A stretch of DNA of 6,660 nucleotides from CAG-273 sp963560005. GTDB taxonomy: Bacteria; Bacillota; Clostridia; TANB77; CAG-508. Position numbers and translations under genes: made by a program. Position 1 is the stretch's first letter; each line of letters starts with the position of its first letter. Location: the NCBI GenBank assembly GCA_963560005.1, contig CAUWNG010000091.1:1-6660 (forward strand), given 5' to 3'. The notes beneath the pieces are model-generated. The model did no database searches and had not been told where the DNA came from. It saw only the letters and a program-made list of their open reading frames with translations. Positions 1 to 6,581 of the stretch are shown one piece after another.

Positions 1-306
1 TATTTTCACATAATTTTCTAATACGTCACCTAATCCAATAGGCGTAACTTTATTAGCAACCAATAATTTTAAAATATCATTTGCTTCTTGCTTGCAATTA
101 AAAATATTGTTAAATTCTTCTTTTTCTGGTCTTGTATTTTCGTTTGTTAATTTGACAACTTCTACTCCATATTGTTTTGCTGTATTTTTGTCTTTTGGTT
201 TGTTTTTTGTTATATAATATTCTAATAATATATCTTCTTCTGTTAATTTCTCCATTTCTTCACTATTAATAATTGCCTTGCCATAAATTTTCTTAGACAT
301 TTTCAT
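1..306 (-). CDS. DUF6514-like small protein, 3' end beyond window
   Basis: An open frame of 102 codons runs from ATG at 306 to the left edge without a stop, so the C-terminus is missing. The start is supported by GGGAG about 7 bases upstream and a promoter just before it; a second in-frame ATG at 300 is possible. The protein starts MKMSKKIYGK, has a charged N-terminal half, then YGVEVVKLT near residues 47-55, and ends with the stretch LLVANKVTPIGLGDVLENY. The YG(I/V)EV strand followed by a helix and an 'LLxxNxVTPxxLxDVxEDY'-like tail is what I remember of DUF6514, a small clostridial family of unknown function. That assignment is from memory and not searched. There is no signal peptide or membrane segment. 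It lies downstream of murG but has its own promoter, so it need not belong to the mur operon. Little beyond the edge is probably missing, since such proteins are about 90-110 residues. Confidence 0.75.
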   Translation of the reverse strand, partial: MKMSKKIYGKAIINSEEMEKLTEEDILLEYYITKNKPKDKNTAKQYGVEVVKLTNENTRPEKEEFNNIFNCKQEANDILKLLVANKVTPIGLGDVLENYVKI

Positions 307-345
307 TAGTTTCTCCCTTCTTATTTTTTTCACATAACGTCTTTT

Positions 346-374
346 ATTATATATTCTTAATAAGAATTTCTCAA
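346..374 (-). promoter_or_regulatory. SigA-type promoter with inverted repeat in its spacer, for the DUF6514-like gene
   Basis: Reading the minus strand, TTGAGA (374-369) and a perfect TATAAT (351-346) are separated by exactly 17 bases. Transcription would start near 339, leaving a leader of about 33 bases before the ATG at 306. The spacer is almost wholly taken up by an inverted repeat: ATTCTTA (353-359), one base, TAAGAAT (361-367). That is where a dimeric repressor would block polymerase, so this may be a regulated promoter. It does not match a regulator box I can name. The promoter elements are strong; the operator role is inference. Confidence 0.65.
353..367. repeat. 7+1+7 inverted repeat, candidate operator
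   Basis: The arms ATTCTTA and TAAGAAT are perfect reverse complements around a single central A. The repeat sits between the -35 and -10 hexamers of the promoter at 346-374. It is too short and AT-rich for a terminator hairpin with a one-base loop, so a protein-binding palindrome is the likelier reading. AT-rich chance palindromes are common in such DNA, hence modest confidence. Confidence 0.4.
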
Positions 375-450
375 CCACTTTCGTATCCTTTATTTTTACA
401 CTCTTCGACATTAATCATTGTTTTTACTTATTTTTAGATATTTTTCTAGC

Positions 451-1566
451 TTATCTTCTATTAAATACTTTTTTTATCTCTAAATATATTTTTTCTTCTA
501 CATTTTTTATTGCAATAGTAGATGCATTTTTTCCCATAATATGCAATTTTTCTTTATCTGCTACAATTTCACATATTTCATTATTTAAGATTTGTGCATT
601 AAGATTTGTATCTAATATAATTTTAGCAGCACCTACTTTCTCTAATACCTTTGCATTATATTCTTGATGGTTTTCAGTAGCAAATGGATATGGTATAAAT
701 ATTGCTGGTTTTCCTACATTTGAAATTTCAGTTATTGTCATTGCACCACTTCTACAAACTACTAAATCAACTACATTTAATACTTCTTCCATATTATATA
801 TATATGGAACTATTTTTACATTTTTCAAATTATCTATATCTTTTTTATTATCCTTTAAATATTTCTTTAACTCTTCATATTGACTTGGCCCTGCTGCCCA
901 TATTAATTGATAATTTTTATTTTTTTCTTGTAATATAATATCTGTTAAACTTTTATTTATACTTTGTGCTCCTTGACTTCCTCCAAATGCTAAAACAATT
1001 GGTAAATTACTATTAAGTCCATATTTTTGTAAAATCTCATCTTTTTTACTTATTGTTAATTTTTTTACTTTTGTTGGGGTTCCTGTTAAAATTACATTTT
1101 TTGCTTTTGGTAATCTTTTTTTTGCATCTTCAAATCCAACAAAAATAGCATTAGCTTTTGATGAAAGTAGCTTTATAGCCATTCCTGGAAACGCATTGCT
1201 TTCATGTAACACAAATGGTACTTTTTTATTTTTAGCAGCAAGGCAAATTGGTATACAAATATAACCTCCAGTACCAATTACTACATCTGGTTTAAATTCT
1301 TTTATTAATTTTTTTGCTTCCTTAATAGAATAAATAGTTTTAATAACTCTCTTTATATTATCAAAAGATATTTTTCTATCAAATCCATAAGCATTTATAG
1401 TCTTTAATTCATATCCTGCTCTAGGCACCAAATCATTTTCTAATCCCCTACTAGTTCCTACAAATATAATCTTAGAATTTGGTTCTTTTTTCTTTATTTC
1501 ATTAGCTATTGCTATACCAGGATTTATATGTCCTCCTGTTCCAGCAGCTGCAATTATAGCTTTCAT
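451..1566 (-). CDS. murG: MurG, lipid II synthase (GlcNAc transferase)
   Basis: UDP-GlcNAc:undecaprenyl-pyrophosphoryl-MurNAc-pentapeptide GlcNAc transferase. It makes lipid II from lipid I on the cytoplasmic face of the membrane. The 371 residues match the family length and both GT-B lobes are present. The N-terminal lobe has the glycine loop TGGH (10-13) with P16, then GTGGY (98-102) and HESNAFPG (121-128; HEQNA is the more usual form). The C-terminal UDP-GlcNAc lobe has GGSQGA (195-200), RSGAMTITE (272-280) with the sugar-nucleotide-binding Glu280, and HQEYNA (300-305). The hinge reads TGTPTK (161-166) where many homologues have TGNP. The ATG at 1566 is placed by the immediate AAAGTGG-type N-terminus. 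Its best Shine-Dalgarno, AAGGA, lies about 12 bases away, with a weaker GTGAG closer. The gene follows ftsW by 25 bases and ends the mur run; no terminator follows it. Confidence 0.97.
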   Translation of the reverse strand: MKAIIAAAGTGGHINPGIAIANEIKKKEPNSKIIFVGTSRGLENDLVPRAGYELKTINAYGFDRKISFDNIKRVIKTIYSIKEAKKLIKEFKPDVVIGTGGYICIPICLAAKNKKVPFVLHESNAFPGMAIKLLSSKANAIFVGFEDAKKRLPKAKNVILTGTPTKVKKLTISKKDEILQKYGLNSNLPIVLAFGGSQGAQSINKSLTDIILQEKNKNYQLIWAAGPSQYEELKKYLKDNKKDIDNLKNVKIVPYIYNMEEVLNVVDLVVCRSGAMTITEISNVGKPAIFIPYPFATENHQEYNAKVLEKVGAAKIILDTNLNAQILNNEICEIVADKEKLHIMGKNASTIAIKNVEEKIYLEIKKVFNRR

Positions 1567-1591
1567 AATTACTCACATTCCTTTTCTAATT

Positions 1592-2809
1592 TTAAATTTC
1601 ATTTTTTTGCCTATTATATAATTTTAGTATCTTACAAAATGTAAGATACTTTTTTCTCATACTTTCGAGCTTGCTCTCGATATATTTAATAATATTCCGC
1701 ACACTTGTTAAAAGTACAACAAGTGCCGTACCCCCATAACTAAAAAATGGCAGAGGCATACCAGTATTTGGTATTGATGAAGTAACAACTCCAATATTAA
1801 TTATTGCTTGAATTCCTATCAATGATGTTATGCCTATTGCTACTAAGCTTCCAAACATGTCAGGTGCTTTCATTGATACTAAAGTACCCCTCCATATAAA
1901 AATTCCAAAAAGAATTATAACTATAGCACAACCTATAAAACCTAACTCTTCTGCTAAAATTGAAAATATAAAGTCATTATGAGGTTCTGGTATATATAAA
2001 TATTTTTGTTTACTCTCGCCTAACCCTACTCCAAATAAACCTCCTGAACCAATTGCATATAAACTTTGCACAGCTTGCCAGCCAACTCCAGTAGCATCTT
2101 GCCACGGATCTAAAAACGAAATCATTCTTCCAATTCTAAATCCACCTTTTCCTGTTGCTTGTAATACAATAAAACCAATTACTCCCACAACTCCTGCTAT
2201 TAATCCACTTGCTACAAAATACAATAATTTTGCACCAGCCATTATAATCATTATACATGTTACTGCTCCTATTACTATAGAAACGCTTAAGTGATTTTGT
2301 ATAAAAAATAATATTGCAACAGGTGGAATTAAGAAACATAAAGGTTTGACAAACCCCTTCCAAAAGCTCTTCATTTCATCTTGATGATCTGATAAATATC
2401 CGGCAAAAAATATTATTAATCCTATTTTAGATAACTCTGATGGTTGAAATTGCCCAAATATAGGTATTTGTATCCATCTTGTAGCATTATTTGCATCTAT
2501 ACCTAAACCTGGTATTAAAACCAATAATAAAATTCCAGTAGAAATAAAATATGCTGGCCAATAAAACTTTTTATAAAATCTATAGTCAATTTTAGAAACA
2601 ATAAACATTATAATAGTTCCTAGTATTGCTGCTAATAACTGTCTACTTGCATATATATATGTTTTACCAGATTCTGCTAAGGCAGAAGGTGCAGAAGCAG
2701 AAAGTACCATTACAATTCCTAATGCTAAAAGTATAAATACTACCATACATAACATAAAGTCAAATTTATTATTTACAAATCTAGAAAATCTTTTTACCTT
2801 TCTCTGCAT
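1592..2809 (-). CDS. ftsW: FtsW/SpoVE-type SEDS peptidoglycan glycosyltransferase
   Basis: A SEDS-family polytopic membrane protein that polymerises lipid II into glycan, normally with a class B penicillin-binding protein, at the septum (FtsW) or the spore cortex (SpoVE). At 405 residues it has about ten hydrophobic segments. Family motifs are RWIQIPIFGQFQPSELSK (111-128), the DPW loop (234-236), PEPHNDFIF (274-282), AEELG (286-290) and a C-terminal NTGMPLPFFSYGG (348-360). Asp279 in the HND triplet aligns with the essential Asp of E. coli FtsW (D297, HTD). The ATG at 2809 follows GGGGAGGAAA, with Shine-Dalgarno spacing of only 3-4 bases. The gap to mraY is 10 bases, so the two are co-transcribed. 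Position and sequence cannot separate FtsW from SpoVE. The last ~27 residues after the final membrane helix are a basic tail containing a perfect palindrome at DNA level. The usual SEDS partner upstream in the cluster (SpoVD/PBP) is broken here. Confidence 0.93.
   Translation of the reverse strand: MQRKVKRFSRFVNNKFDFMLCMVVFILLALGIVMVLSASAPSALAESGKTYIYASRQLLAAILGTIIMFIVSKIDYRFYKKFYWPAYFISTGILLLVLIPGLGIDANNATRWIQIPIFGQFQPSELSKIGLIIFFAGYLSDHQDEMKSFWKGFVKPLCFLIPPVAILFFIQNHLSVSIVIGAVTCIMIIMAGAKLLYFVASGLIAGVVGVIGFIVLQATGKGGFRIGRMISFLDPWQDATGVGWQAVQSLYAIGSGGLFGVGLGESKQKYLYIPEPHNDFIFSILAEELGFIGCAIVIILFGIFIWRGTLVSMKAPDMFGSLVAIGITSLIGIQAIINIGVVTSSIPNTGMPLPFFSYGGTALVVLLTSVRNIIKYIESKLESMRKKYLTFCKILKLYNRQKNEI
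1626..1650. repeat. Perfect 11-bp hairpin inside the 3' end of ftsW, terminator-like on the plus strand
   Basis: AGTATCTTACA (1626-1636) and TGTAAGATACT (1640-1650) are exact reverse complements around a 3-base loop. On the plus strand the hairpin is followed directly by six T and then C (1651-1657), the form of an intrinsic terminator. On the minus, coding, strand it is followed by AAAATTATAT and would not terminate. It encodes residues 387-395 (KYLTFCKIL) of the C-terminal tail. It could stop antisense transcripts reading through from the murG side, or it could be a small inserted palindrome. Confidence 0.6.
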
Positions 2810-2819
2810 TTTCCTCCCC
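2810..2819 (-). promoter_or_regulatory. Ribosome binding site filling the mraY-ftsW gap
   Basis: The whole intergenic gap after the mraY TAG is GGGGAGGAAA, so the ftsW Shine-Dalgarno starts immediately after the mraY stop. The spacing to the ATG is about 3-4 bases, tighter than usual. This layout suits translational coupling, with ribosomes ending mraY reinitiating on ftsW. Coupling is inferred. Confidence 0.6.
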
Positions 2820-3800
2820 CTATATAGAAACTAATCCAATTATACAAAGTACTAATGTTAATATACTAAATACAGAAACAATTTTATTTTCTTTCCAACC
2901 AGATAATTCAAAATGATGATGAATTGGAGCCATTTTAAATATTCTTTCACCTGTCTTTTTAAAATGTTTAACTTGTATAATTACAGATAATGTTTCTAAA
3001 ACAGGAATTAATGCAATAATTAATAATATTAATGGCATTTTCAAATATAATGCAATTCCTGCAATAGCTCCACCCAATAATAATGAACCCGTATCTCCCA
3101 TCATAACTTTTGCTGGATGTAAATTGAATAATAAGAATCCCAAACATGTTCCTATTAATATACTTCCAAAAATAGTAATTTCTTTAACTTTAAATACAAT
3201 ACTAATAACTGTTAAACATGTTAAAATAATAGTTGTTATACTTGTAGAAAGTCCATCTATTCCATCTGTCAAATTTACTGCATTTGTTGTAGCTAACATT
3301 ACCACTATTGCAAGAGGTATATATAACCATATTGGCATATTTATATAGGTTTTAAAAAATGGTATGTATGTTTCTGTTCCTATATTTAATACTTGTGTTA
3401 AATATAGTGTAAATGCAACTGATATTATAAGAAGCCCCAACATCTTAAAGGCTGGTTTTAACCCTTCTGTATTTTTTCCTAATAATTTTTTAAAATCATC
3501 TATTAATCCTATAATCCCAAACCCTGTAGTTACTGCTAAAAGTGGAACTAAAGAAGTTGCTACTTCTTTTTGTTCATCTTTTATATAGTCTATGCAAAGG
3601 AAACCACCAACACATAATATAACAATTATCATTATTATTCCACCCATTGTAGGTGTTCCCTGTTTTTTTAAATGTGATTGTGGTCCTTCTCTTCTTTCTA
3701 TCTGACCCACTTTTAATTTTTTTAATATTGGTATTACAATTATAGAAATAACTATAGTAGCTATAAAAGATAATAATGTTATCTTTGTTTGAAATTCCAT
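2820..3800 (-). CDS. mraY: MraY, phospho-MurNAc-pentapeptide transferase
   Basis: Transfers phospho-MurNAc-pentapeptide from UDP to undecaprenyl phosphate, forming lipid I at the inner face of the membrane. The 326 residues and about ten hydrophobic segments match the family. Motifs in order: TPTMGG (49-54), the Mg-binding pair Asp101-Asp102 in LIDDFKK (99-105), NAVNLTDGIDG (173-183) with the nucleophile-region aspartates, MMGDTGSL (233-240) with Asp236, and MAPIHHHFE (290-298) with the His triad 294-296. All expected catalytic residues are present. The ATG at 3800 follows AAGGAGG with 4-base spacing. It begins 24 bases after murE ends and stops 10 bases before ftsW. In Bacillus and many clostridia murF precedes and murD follows this gene; neither is here. 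Confidence 0.98.
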   Translation of the reverse strand: MEFQTKITLLSFIATIVISIIVIPILKKLKVGQIERREGPQSHLKKQGTPTMGGIIMIIVILCVGGFLCIDYIKDEQKEVATSLVPLLAVTTGFGIIGLIDDFKKLLGKNTEGLKPAFKMLGLLIISVAFTLYLTQVLNIGTETYIPFFKTYINMPIWLYIPLAIVVMLATTNAVNLTDGIDGLSTSITTIILTCLTVISIVFKVKEITIFGSILIGTCLGFLLFNLHPAKVMMGDTGSLLLGGAIAGIALYLKMPLILLIIALIPVLETLSVIIQVKHFKKTGERIFKMAPIHHHFELSGWKENKIVSVFSILTLVLCIIGLVSI

Positions 3801-3824
3801 ACTTCCTCCTTCGTATTATCTGTT

Positions 3825-5297
3825 TTATTTATTTCCTAATATTTCTTTTACTATTTTTCTCTCATCAAATGGATATTCTTTTCCATTAATTTCTTGTGTA
3901 AGCTCATGGCCTTTTCCAGCAATTACTATAATATCATTTCTTTTAGCTATTTTTATTGCCTTTTTTATAGCTTCCCTTCTGTCAACTATACATTCATAAT
4001 TTGTTTTAATTTTTTTTATTCCTTCTTCTATTTCATTTATAATTTCTTCTGGTTTTTCTGTTCTAGGATTATCAGATGTAATTATTGTATAATCTGCCAA
4101 ACGTCCTGATATTTCTCCCATAATTTTTCTTTTATTTTTATCACGATCTCCACCACATCCAAAAACAGAAATAACTTTTCCTTTTGTATATGTCTTTACT
4201 GTTGTTAAAATATTTTCTAAGCTTTCTGGAGTATGTGCATAATCCAACATTATTGTTAATTCTTTATCATTTTCTAATAATTCACTTCTACCTGGCACTT
4301 TAATATTTAACAAAGCTTCCTTTATATTTTCACTATTAGCCCCTAAATTTAAACATACACTTATTGCAGCTAAAGAATTATATACGCTAAACCTTCCTGG
4401 GATTCCTACTTTTACTCTTTCATTTTTTTCTCCCAATTTCACCTTAAAATCAACACTTGTATTTGTTACTGTTATATCTTTAGCTAATAAATTTGCTGGA
4501 TTGTCTATACCAAATGTTTTAAATTCACAGTTTTCTATTAATTTTGGTATTCTAGATACATATACATCATCTGAATTTATGTATCCTAATTTGCACATTT
4601 TAAACAACTGTATTTTTGTAGCAAAATATTCCTCAATAGATTCATGTTCTTTTTCGCTAATATGATCCTCAGAAATATTAGTAAATATTCCTATATCAAA
4701 ATCACATCCATCTACCCTTGAAAGTTTTAAACTCTGTGAAGATACTTCCATTACAACAACTTGGCAATTTTCTTCTGCCATTTTGCTAAAAATCTTTTGT
4801 AATTCTATACTTTCCGGTGTTGTTCTTGCAGTTTCTGGTAATTTTTTTTCTCCTATATAATTAGCTATAGTTCCAATTAAACCTACTTTAAAGCCATTTT
4901 TCTCTAAAATATTTTTTATCATGTATGTAGTTGTAGTCTTTCCTTTTGTACCAGTTACTCCTATTAATTTAAACTTTCTTGAAGGATTTTTATAATAATT
5001 ACAAGCAACTATTGCTAAAGCATGCCTTACATCTGGTACAAGAATTATAGTAACATCTTCTGGTATTTGTTTTATTATATTTTTATCAATATTGTCTTGG
5101 GCTAATATAGCTTTAGCGCCTCTTTTAATTGCATCTCCTATATAGTCGTTTCCATCTTTTTCATAGCCTTTAATAGCTACAAACATATCTCCTTCGTTTA
5201 CCTTCTCTGAAACATTTTGTATATTGTTAATTTCTATCTCAAGATTTCCTTTTGCTTTTATCCCATTTAATCCTAACAAAATACTTTTTAATTCCAT
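3825..5297 (-). CDS. murE: MurE, UDP-MurNAc-tripeptide synthetase (meso-DAP type)
   Basis: A cytoplasmic ATP-dependent ligase adding the third residue to UDP-MurNAc-L-Ala-D-Glu. The three Mur ligase domains are all present in 490 residues. The N-terminal UDP-binding domain runs to about 108. The central ATPase has GVTGTKGKTTTT (113-124), TTPES (159-163), MEVSSQSL (183-190), FTNISEDH (205-212) and the probable carbamylated Lys228 in ATKIQLF. The C-terminal domain has DYAHTPESL (352-360), FGCGGDRDKNKR (379-390) and DNPR (409-412). DNPR is the established meso-DAP-selecting motif; lysine-type MurE lacks this Arg. The ATG at 5297 is set by GGAG in AAAGGAGATATCA. It sits 122 bases after the penicillin-binding-protein remnant and has a probable promoter of its own; mraY follows after 24 bases. 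Confidence 0.97.
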   Translation of the reverse strand: MELKSILLGLNGIKAKGNLEIEINNIQNVSEKVNEGDMFVAIKGYEKDGNDYIGDAIKRGAKAILAQDNIDKNIIKQIPEDVTIILVPDVRHALAIVACNYYKNPSRKFKLIGVTGTKGKTTTTYMIKNILEKNGFKVGLIGTIANYIGEKKLPETARTTPESIELQKIFSKMAEENCQVVVMEVSSQSLKLSRVDGCDFDIGIFTNISEDHISEKEHESIEEYFATKIQLFKMCKLGYINSDDVYVSRIPKLIENCEFKTFGIDNPANLLAKDITVTNTSVDFKVKLGEKNERVKVGIPGRFSVYNSLAAISVCLNLGANSENIKEALLNIKVPGRSELLENDKELTIMLDYAHTPESLENILTTVKTYTKGKVISVFGCGGDRDKNKRKIMGEISGRLADYTIITSDNPRTEKPEEIINEIEEGIKKIKTNYECIVDRREAIKKAIKIAKRNDIIVIAGKGHELTQEINGKEYPFDERKIVKEILGNK

Positions 5298-5331
5298 TGA
5301 TATCTCCTTTTTTACACATTATTACGACTTT

Positions 5332-5360
5332 ATTATATAACTAAATTACCATTTTGTATA
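5332..5360 (-). promoter_or_regulatory. Probable SigA promoter of murE
   Basis: On the minus strand a perfect TATAAT (5337-5332) lies 17 bases after TATACA (5360-5355), which matches the -35 consensus at four of six positions. Transcription would begin near 5325, giving a leader of about 28 bases before the murE ATG at 5297. The whole 5298-5419 gap is nearly pure A+T, so a chance -10 is easy. The spacing and position make this the best candidate for driving murE-mraY-ftsW-murG. No terminator or riboswitch is visible in the gap. Confidence 0.45.
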
Positions 5361-5419
5361 TATTTTTATAACTTTTTTTAATCTTTATTTATATTTATGT
5401 TTTGATTATATAAATATTA

Positions 5420-5740
5420 CTATTTATATTCTACAATTATTTCTGTTCCTTCATAAATTTTCAAACCTGATGTTGGAATTTGCTTAGTTACAATAGCCTC
5501 TTTCTCTATTATATTTTCTCCTGCTTTGTAATTTATACCCAAATTAGTTTCTTGTAGTTTTTTCTTTGCTTCTTCTATTGTTAATCCTACAACATCTGGA
5601 ATTTCCACTTCTTTTTTTATATCTTCTTCTGCCAAATTATCCTTTTCTAATTCTAAATATGGCAATACTTCTGATAGTATTTGACCTCCAACTGGTGCTC
5701 CCACAGCACCTCCTTGGGTAATTATAACAACACAAATATT
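5420..5740 (-). pseudogene. C-terminal remnant of a SpoVD/PBP2-type penicillin-binding protein with one PASTA domain
   Basis: Only the last ~107 codons of a class B penicillin-binding protein survive. The open frame begins right after TAA at 5743-5741. It reads a hydrophobic stretch ICVVIITQGGAVGAP, then GGQILSEVLPYLE, the typical end of a transpeptidase domain. An acidic linker follows, then one PASTA domain (residues 33-93 counted from the GTG at 5704: EIPDVVGLTIEEAKKKL ... TEIIVEY). The SxxK, SxN and KTG active-site regions, the dimerisation domain and the membrane anchor are all missing; intact SpoVD-type proteins exceed 550 residues. The upstream DNA encodes an unrelated protein. In Firmicutes this gene normally sits just before murE, so this is its decayed or cut-off tail in the expected place. 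A 94-residue product could be made from GTG 5704, because AAGGAGG (5715-5709) lies 4 bases before it. It would have no export signal, so function is doubtful. Confidence 0.75.
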
Positions 5741-5743
5741 TTA

Positions 5744-6463
5744 TTAACTTATCTTTTTATATGTTCCATCTATTACTTGATATTTCCCTTCTCCTTGATA
5801 ACAATCTACTACAAAATCAATATCTTCTAATACATAATCTCTTTTTTCTGTTAAATCTTTTAAAAATATATATCCGTCTTCTTCTCCTACTTGATATATA
5901 TGACCTTCTCTCTTATAGTCTGCTGTTTTTTCGTTCTCTTTTACTTTTAAATACTCCGTATTTTCACTTGCAAGTTCTATTGCTTTTTCTTTTAAATCTG
6001 TCCTTACTTTTGTGCTTCCATCTGCTTTATATTGAAAAATTATATCTTCATTTTCAAATCCTTTTGGAACTTTATCTCCTGACAAAATTAAATGTTCAAT
6101 TTTTCCATTTTCAAATTTATCAATACTATAAGTTGGATTATCTGTTGGTCCATTTGGCATAAATTGTTTTCTATATAAAGTGCCTTCACTTTCAGATAAT
6201 TTTAAAATACTATCATCTATTGCTTCTCTTAATTCATCACGATATCTAATATCAGCACTCCACCTAGATATTCCAATAGTTGCTGCTACATTATCCTCCA
6301 TAAAATTCTGACAATCCCAATATTCACTATACTTGTTAGTTTCCTTTATCATATTGTTATTATTATTGTTTTCTAAAAACTTAGTTAATTCTTTTATAAA
6401 ATTTTGCACAAAATCACTTTCTTTTATATTATTAATTAAATTATTGAAAATTTCTAAATCCAA
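5744..6463 (-). CDS. Unrecognised acidic 239-residue protein
   Basis: I do not recognise a named family. The protein is soluble, with no signal peptide or membrane helix. An amphipathic N-terminus (MDLEIFNNLINNIKESDFVQ, 1-20) leads to a run of six Asn (32-37). A middle region with a Trp/Arg-rich patch (GISRWSADIRYRDE, 64-77) follows, then an acidic, probably beta-rich C-terminus (183-238) with alternating aromatic and acidic residues, such as GHIYQVGEEDGYIFLKDL. From memory, similar N- and C-terminal patterns occur in clostridial hypothetical proteins; this is unsearched. The only in-frame early start is TTG at 6463, 11 bases after AAGGAG. ATGs at 6473 and 6470 are better placed but one frame off, so a one-base indel there is possible. 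The gene ends TAA TAA directly against the penicillin-binding-protein remnant and has its own promoter. Base composition resembles its neighbours. Confidence 0.8.
   Translation of the reverse strand: MDLEIFNNLINNIKESDFVQNFIKELTKFLENNNNNNMIKETNKYSEYWDCQNFMEDNVAATIGISRWSADIRYRDELREAIDDSILKLSESEGTLYRKQFMPNGPTDNPTYSIDKFENGKIEHLILSGDKVPKGFENEDIIFQYKADGSTKVRTDLKEKAIELASENTEYLKVKENEKTADYKREGHIYQVGEEDGYIFLKDLTEKRDYVLEDIDFVVDCYQGEGKYQVIDGTYKKIS
6353..6370 (-). repeat. AAY trinucleotide repeat encoding six asparagines
   Basis: Six consecutive Asn codons (AAC, AAT x3, AAC, AAT in coding order) form a short microsatellite in the unrecognised gene, at residues 32-37. It probably acts as a flexible linker between the N-terminal helix and the rest. 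Changes in copy number would keep the frame. Confidence 0.7.
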
Positions 6464-6474
6464 TAAACATCATA

Positions 6475-6480
6475 CTCCTT
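6475..6480 (-). promoter_or_regulatory. Ribosome binding site with ambiguous start choice
   Basis: AAGGAG lies 11 bases upstream of the in-frame TTG (6463) and only 1 and 4 bases from two ATGs (6473 and 6470) in another frame. That other frame stops after ten codons. So either the long frame starts at a weakly spaced TTG, or one base has been gained near 6461-6470. Confidence 0.5.
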
Positions 6481-6513
6481 TTTTATATTATTTTCTTCTT
6501 TTTGGGAATTAAT

Positions 6514-6533
6514 CTACTATTGATTTATAGTAG
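6514..6533. repeat. 7-bp inverted repeat in the leader of the unrecognised gene
   Basis: CTACTAT (6514-6520) and ATAGTAG (6527-6533) are perfect complements around a 6-base loop. If transcription starts near 6547, the repeat lies in the 5' leader, roughly 15-35 bases into the transcript and well upstream of the ribosome binding site. It could be an operator or a small leader hairpin; no T run follows, so it is not a terminator. Confidence 0.4.
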
Positions 6534-6552
6534 GGCGAATAAAACTGTGATG

Positions 6553-6581
6553 ATTATATAATAAAAAGACTAAAACTTCAA
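6553..6581 (-). promoter_or_regulatory. Probable SigA promoter overlapping the terminator
   Basis: On the minus strand TTGAAG (6581-6576) and a perfect TATAAT (6558-6553) are separated by 17 bases. The -35 lies in the loop of the terminator hairpin at 6563-6598, and the spacer contains the hairpin's downstream arm. It would drive the unrecognised gene with a leader of about 85 bases. Since no terminator separates that gene from the remnant or murE, read-through into the mur genes is possible. Confidence 0.5.

Noticed and set aside
307..450. Search for a terminator after murG
   Set aside because: No hairpin with a following T run was found on the minus strand; only the promoter and leader of the next gene are visible.
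702..938. Plus-strand open frame of 78 codons
   Set aside because: It lies inside murG on the other strand, is rich in Leu/Tyr/Phe as expected of antisense AT-rich DNA, and has no supported start.
2136..2363. Minus-strand open frame of 75 codons
   Set aside because: A frame-shifted shadow within ftsW; the real frame carries all SEDS motifs through this region without interruption.
3124..3588. Two plus-strand open frames of 74 codons each
   Set aside because: Antisense to mraY, with no recognisable domain or ribosome binding site.
3894..4109. Plus-strand open frame of 71 codons
   Set aside because: Antisense to murE; Phe/Tyr-rich composition typical of a shadow frame.
5408..5429. 9-bp inverted repeat over the stop codon of the PASTA remnant, considered as a terminator
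   Set aside because: The stem is A/T only with a 4-base loop and no T run follows on the minus strand, so it would not terminate; probably chance in AT-rich DNA.
5761..6162. Plus-strand open frame of 133 codons
   Set aside because: A Leu-rich antisense shadow of the 239-residue gene, without a convincing Shine-Dalgarno or family motif.
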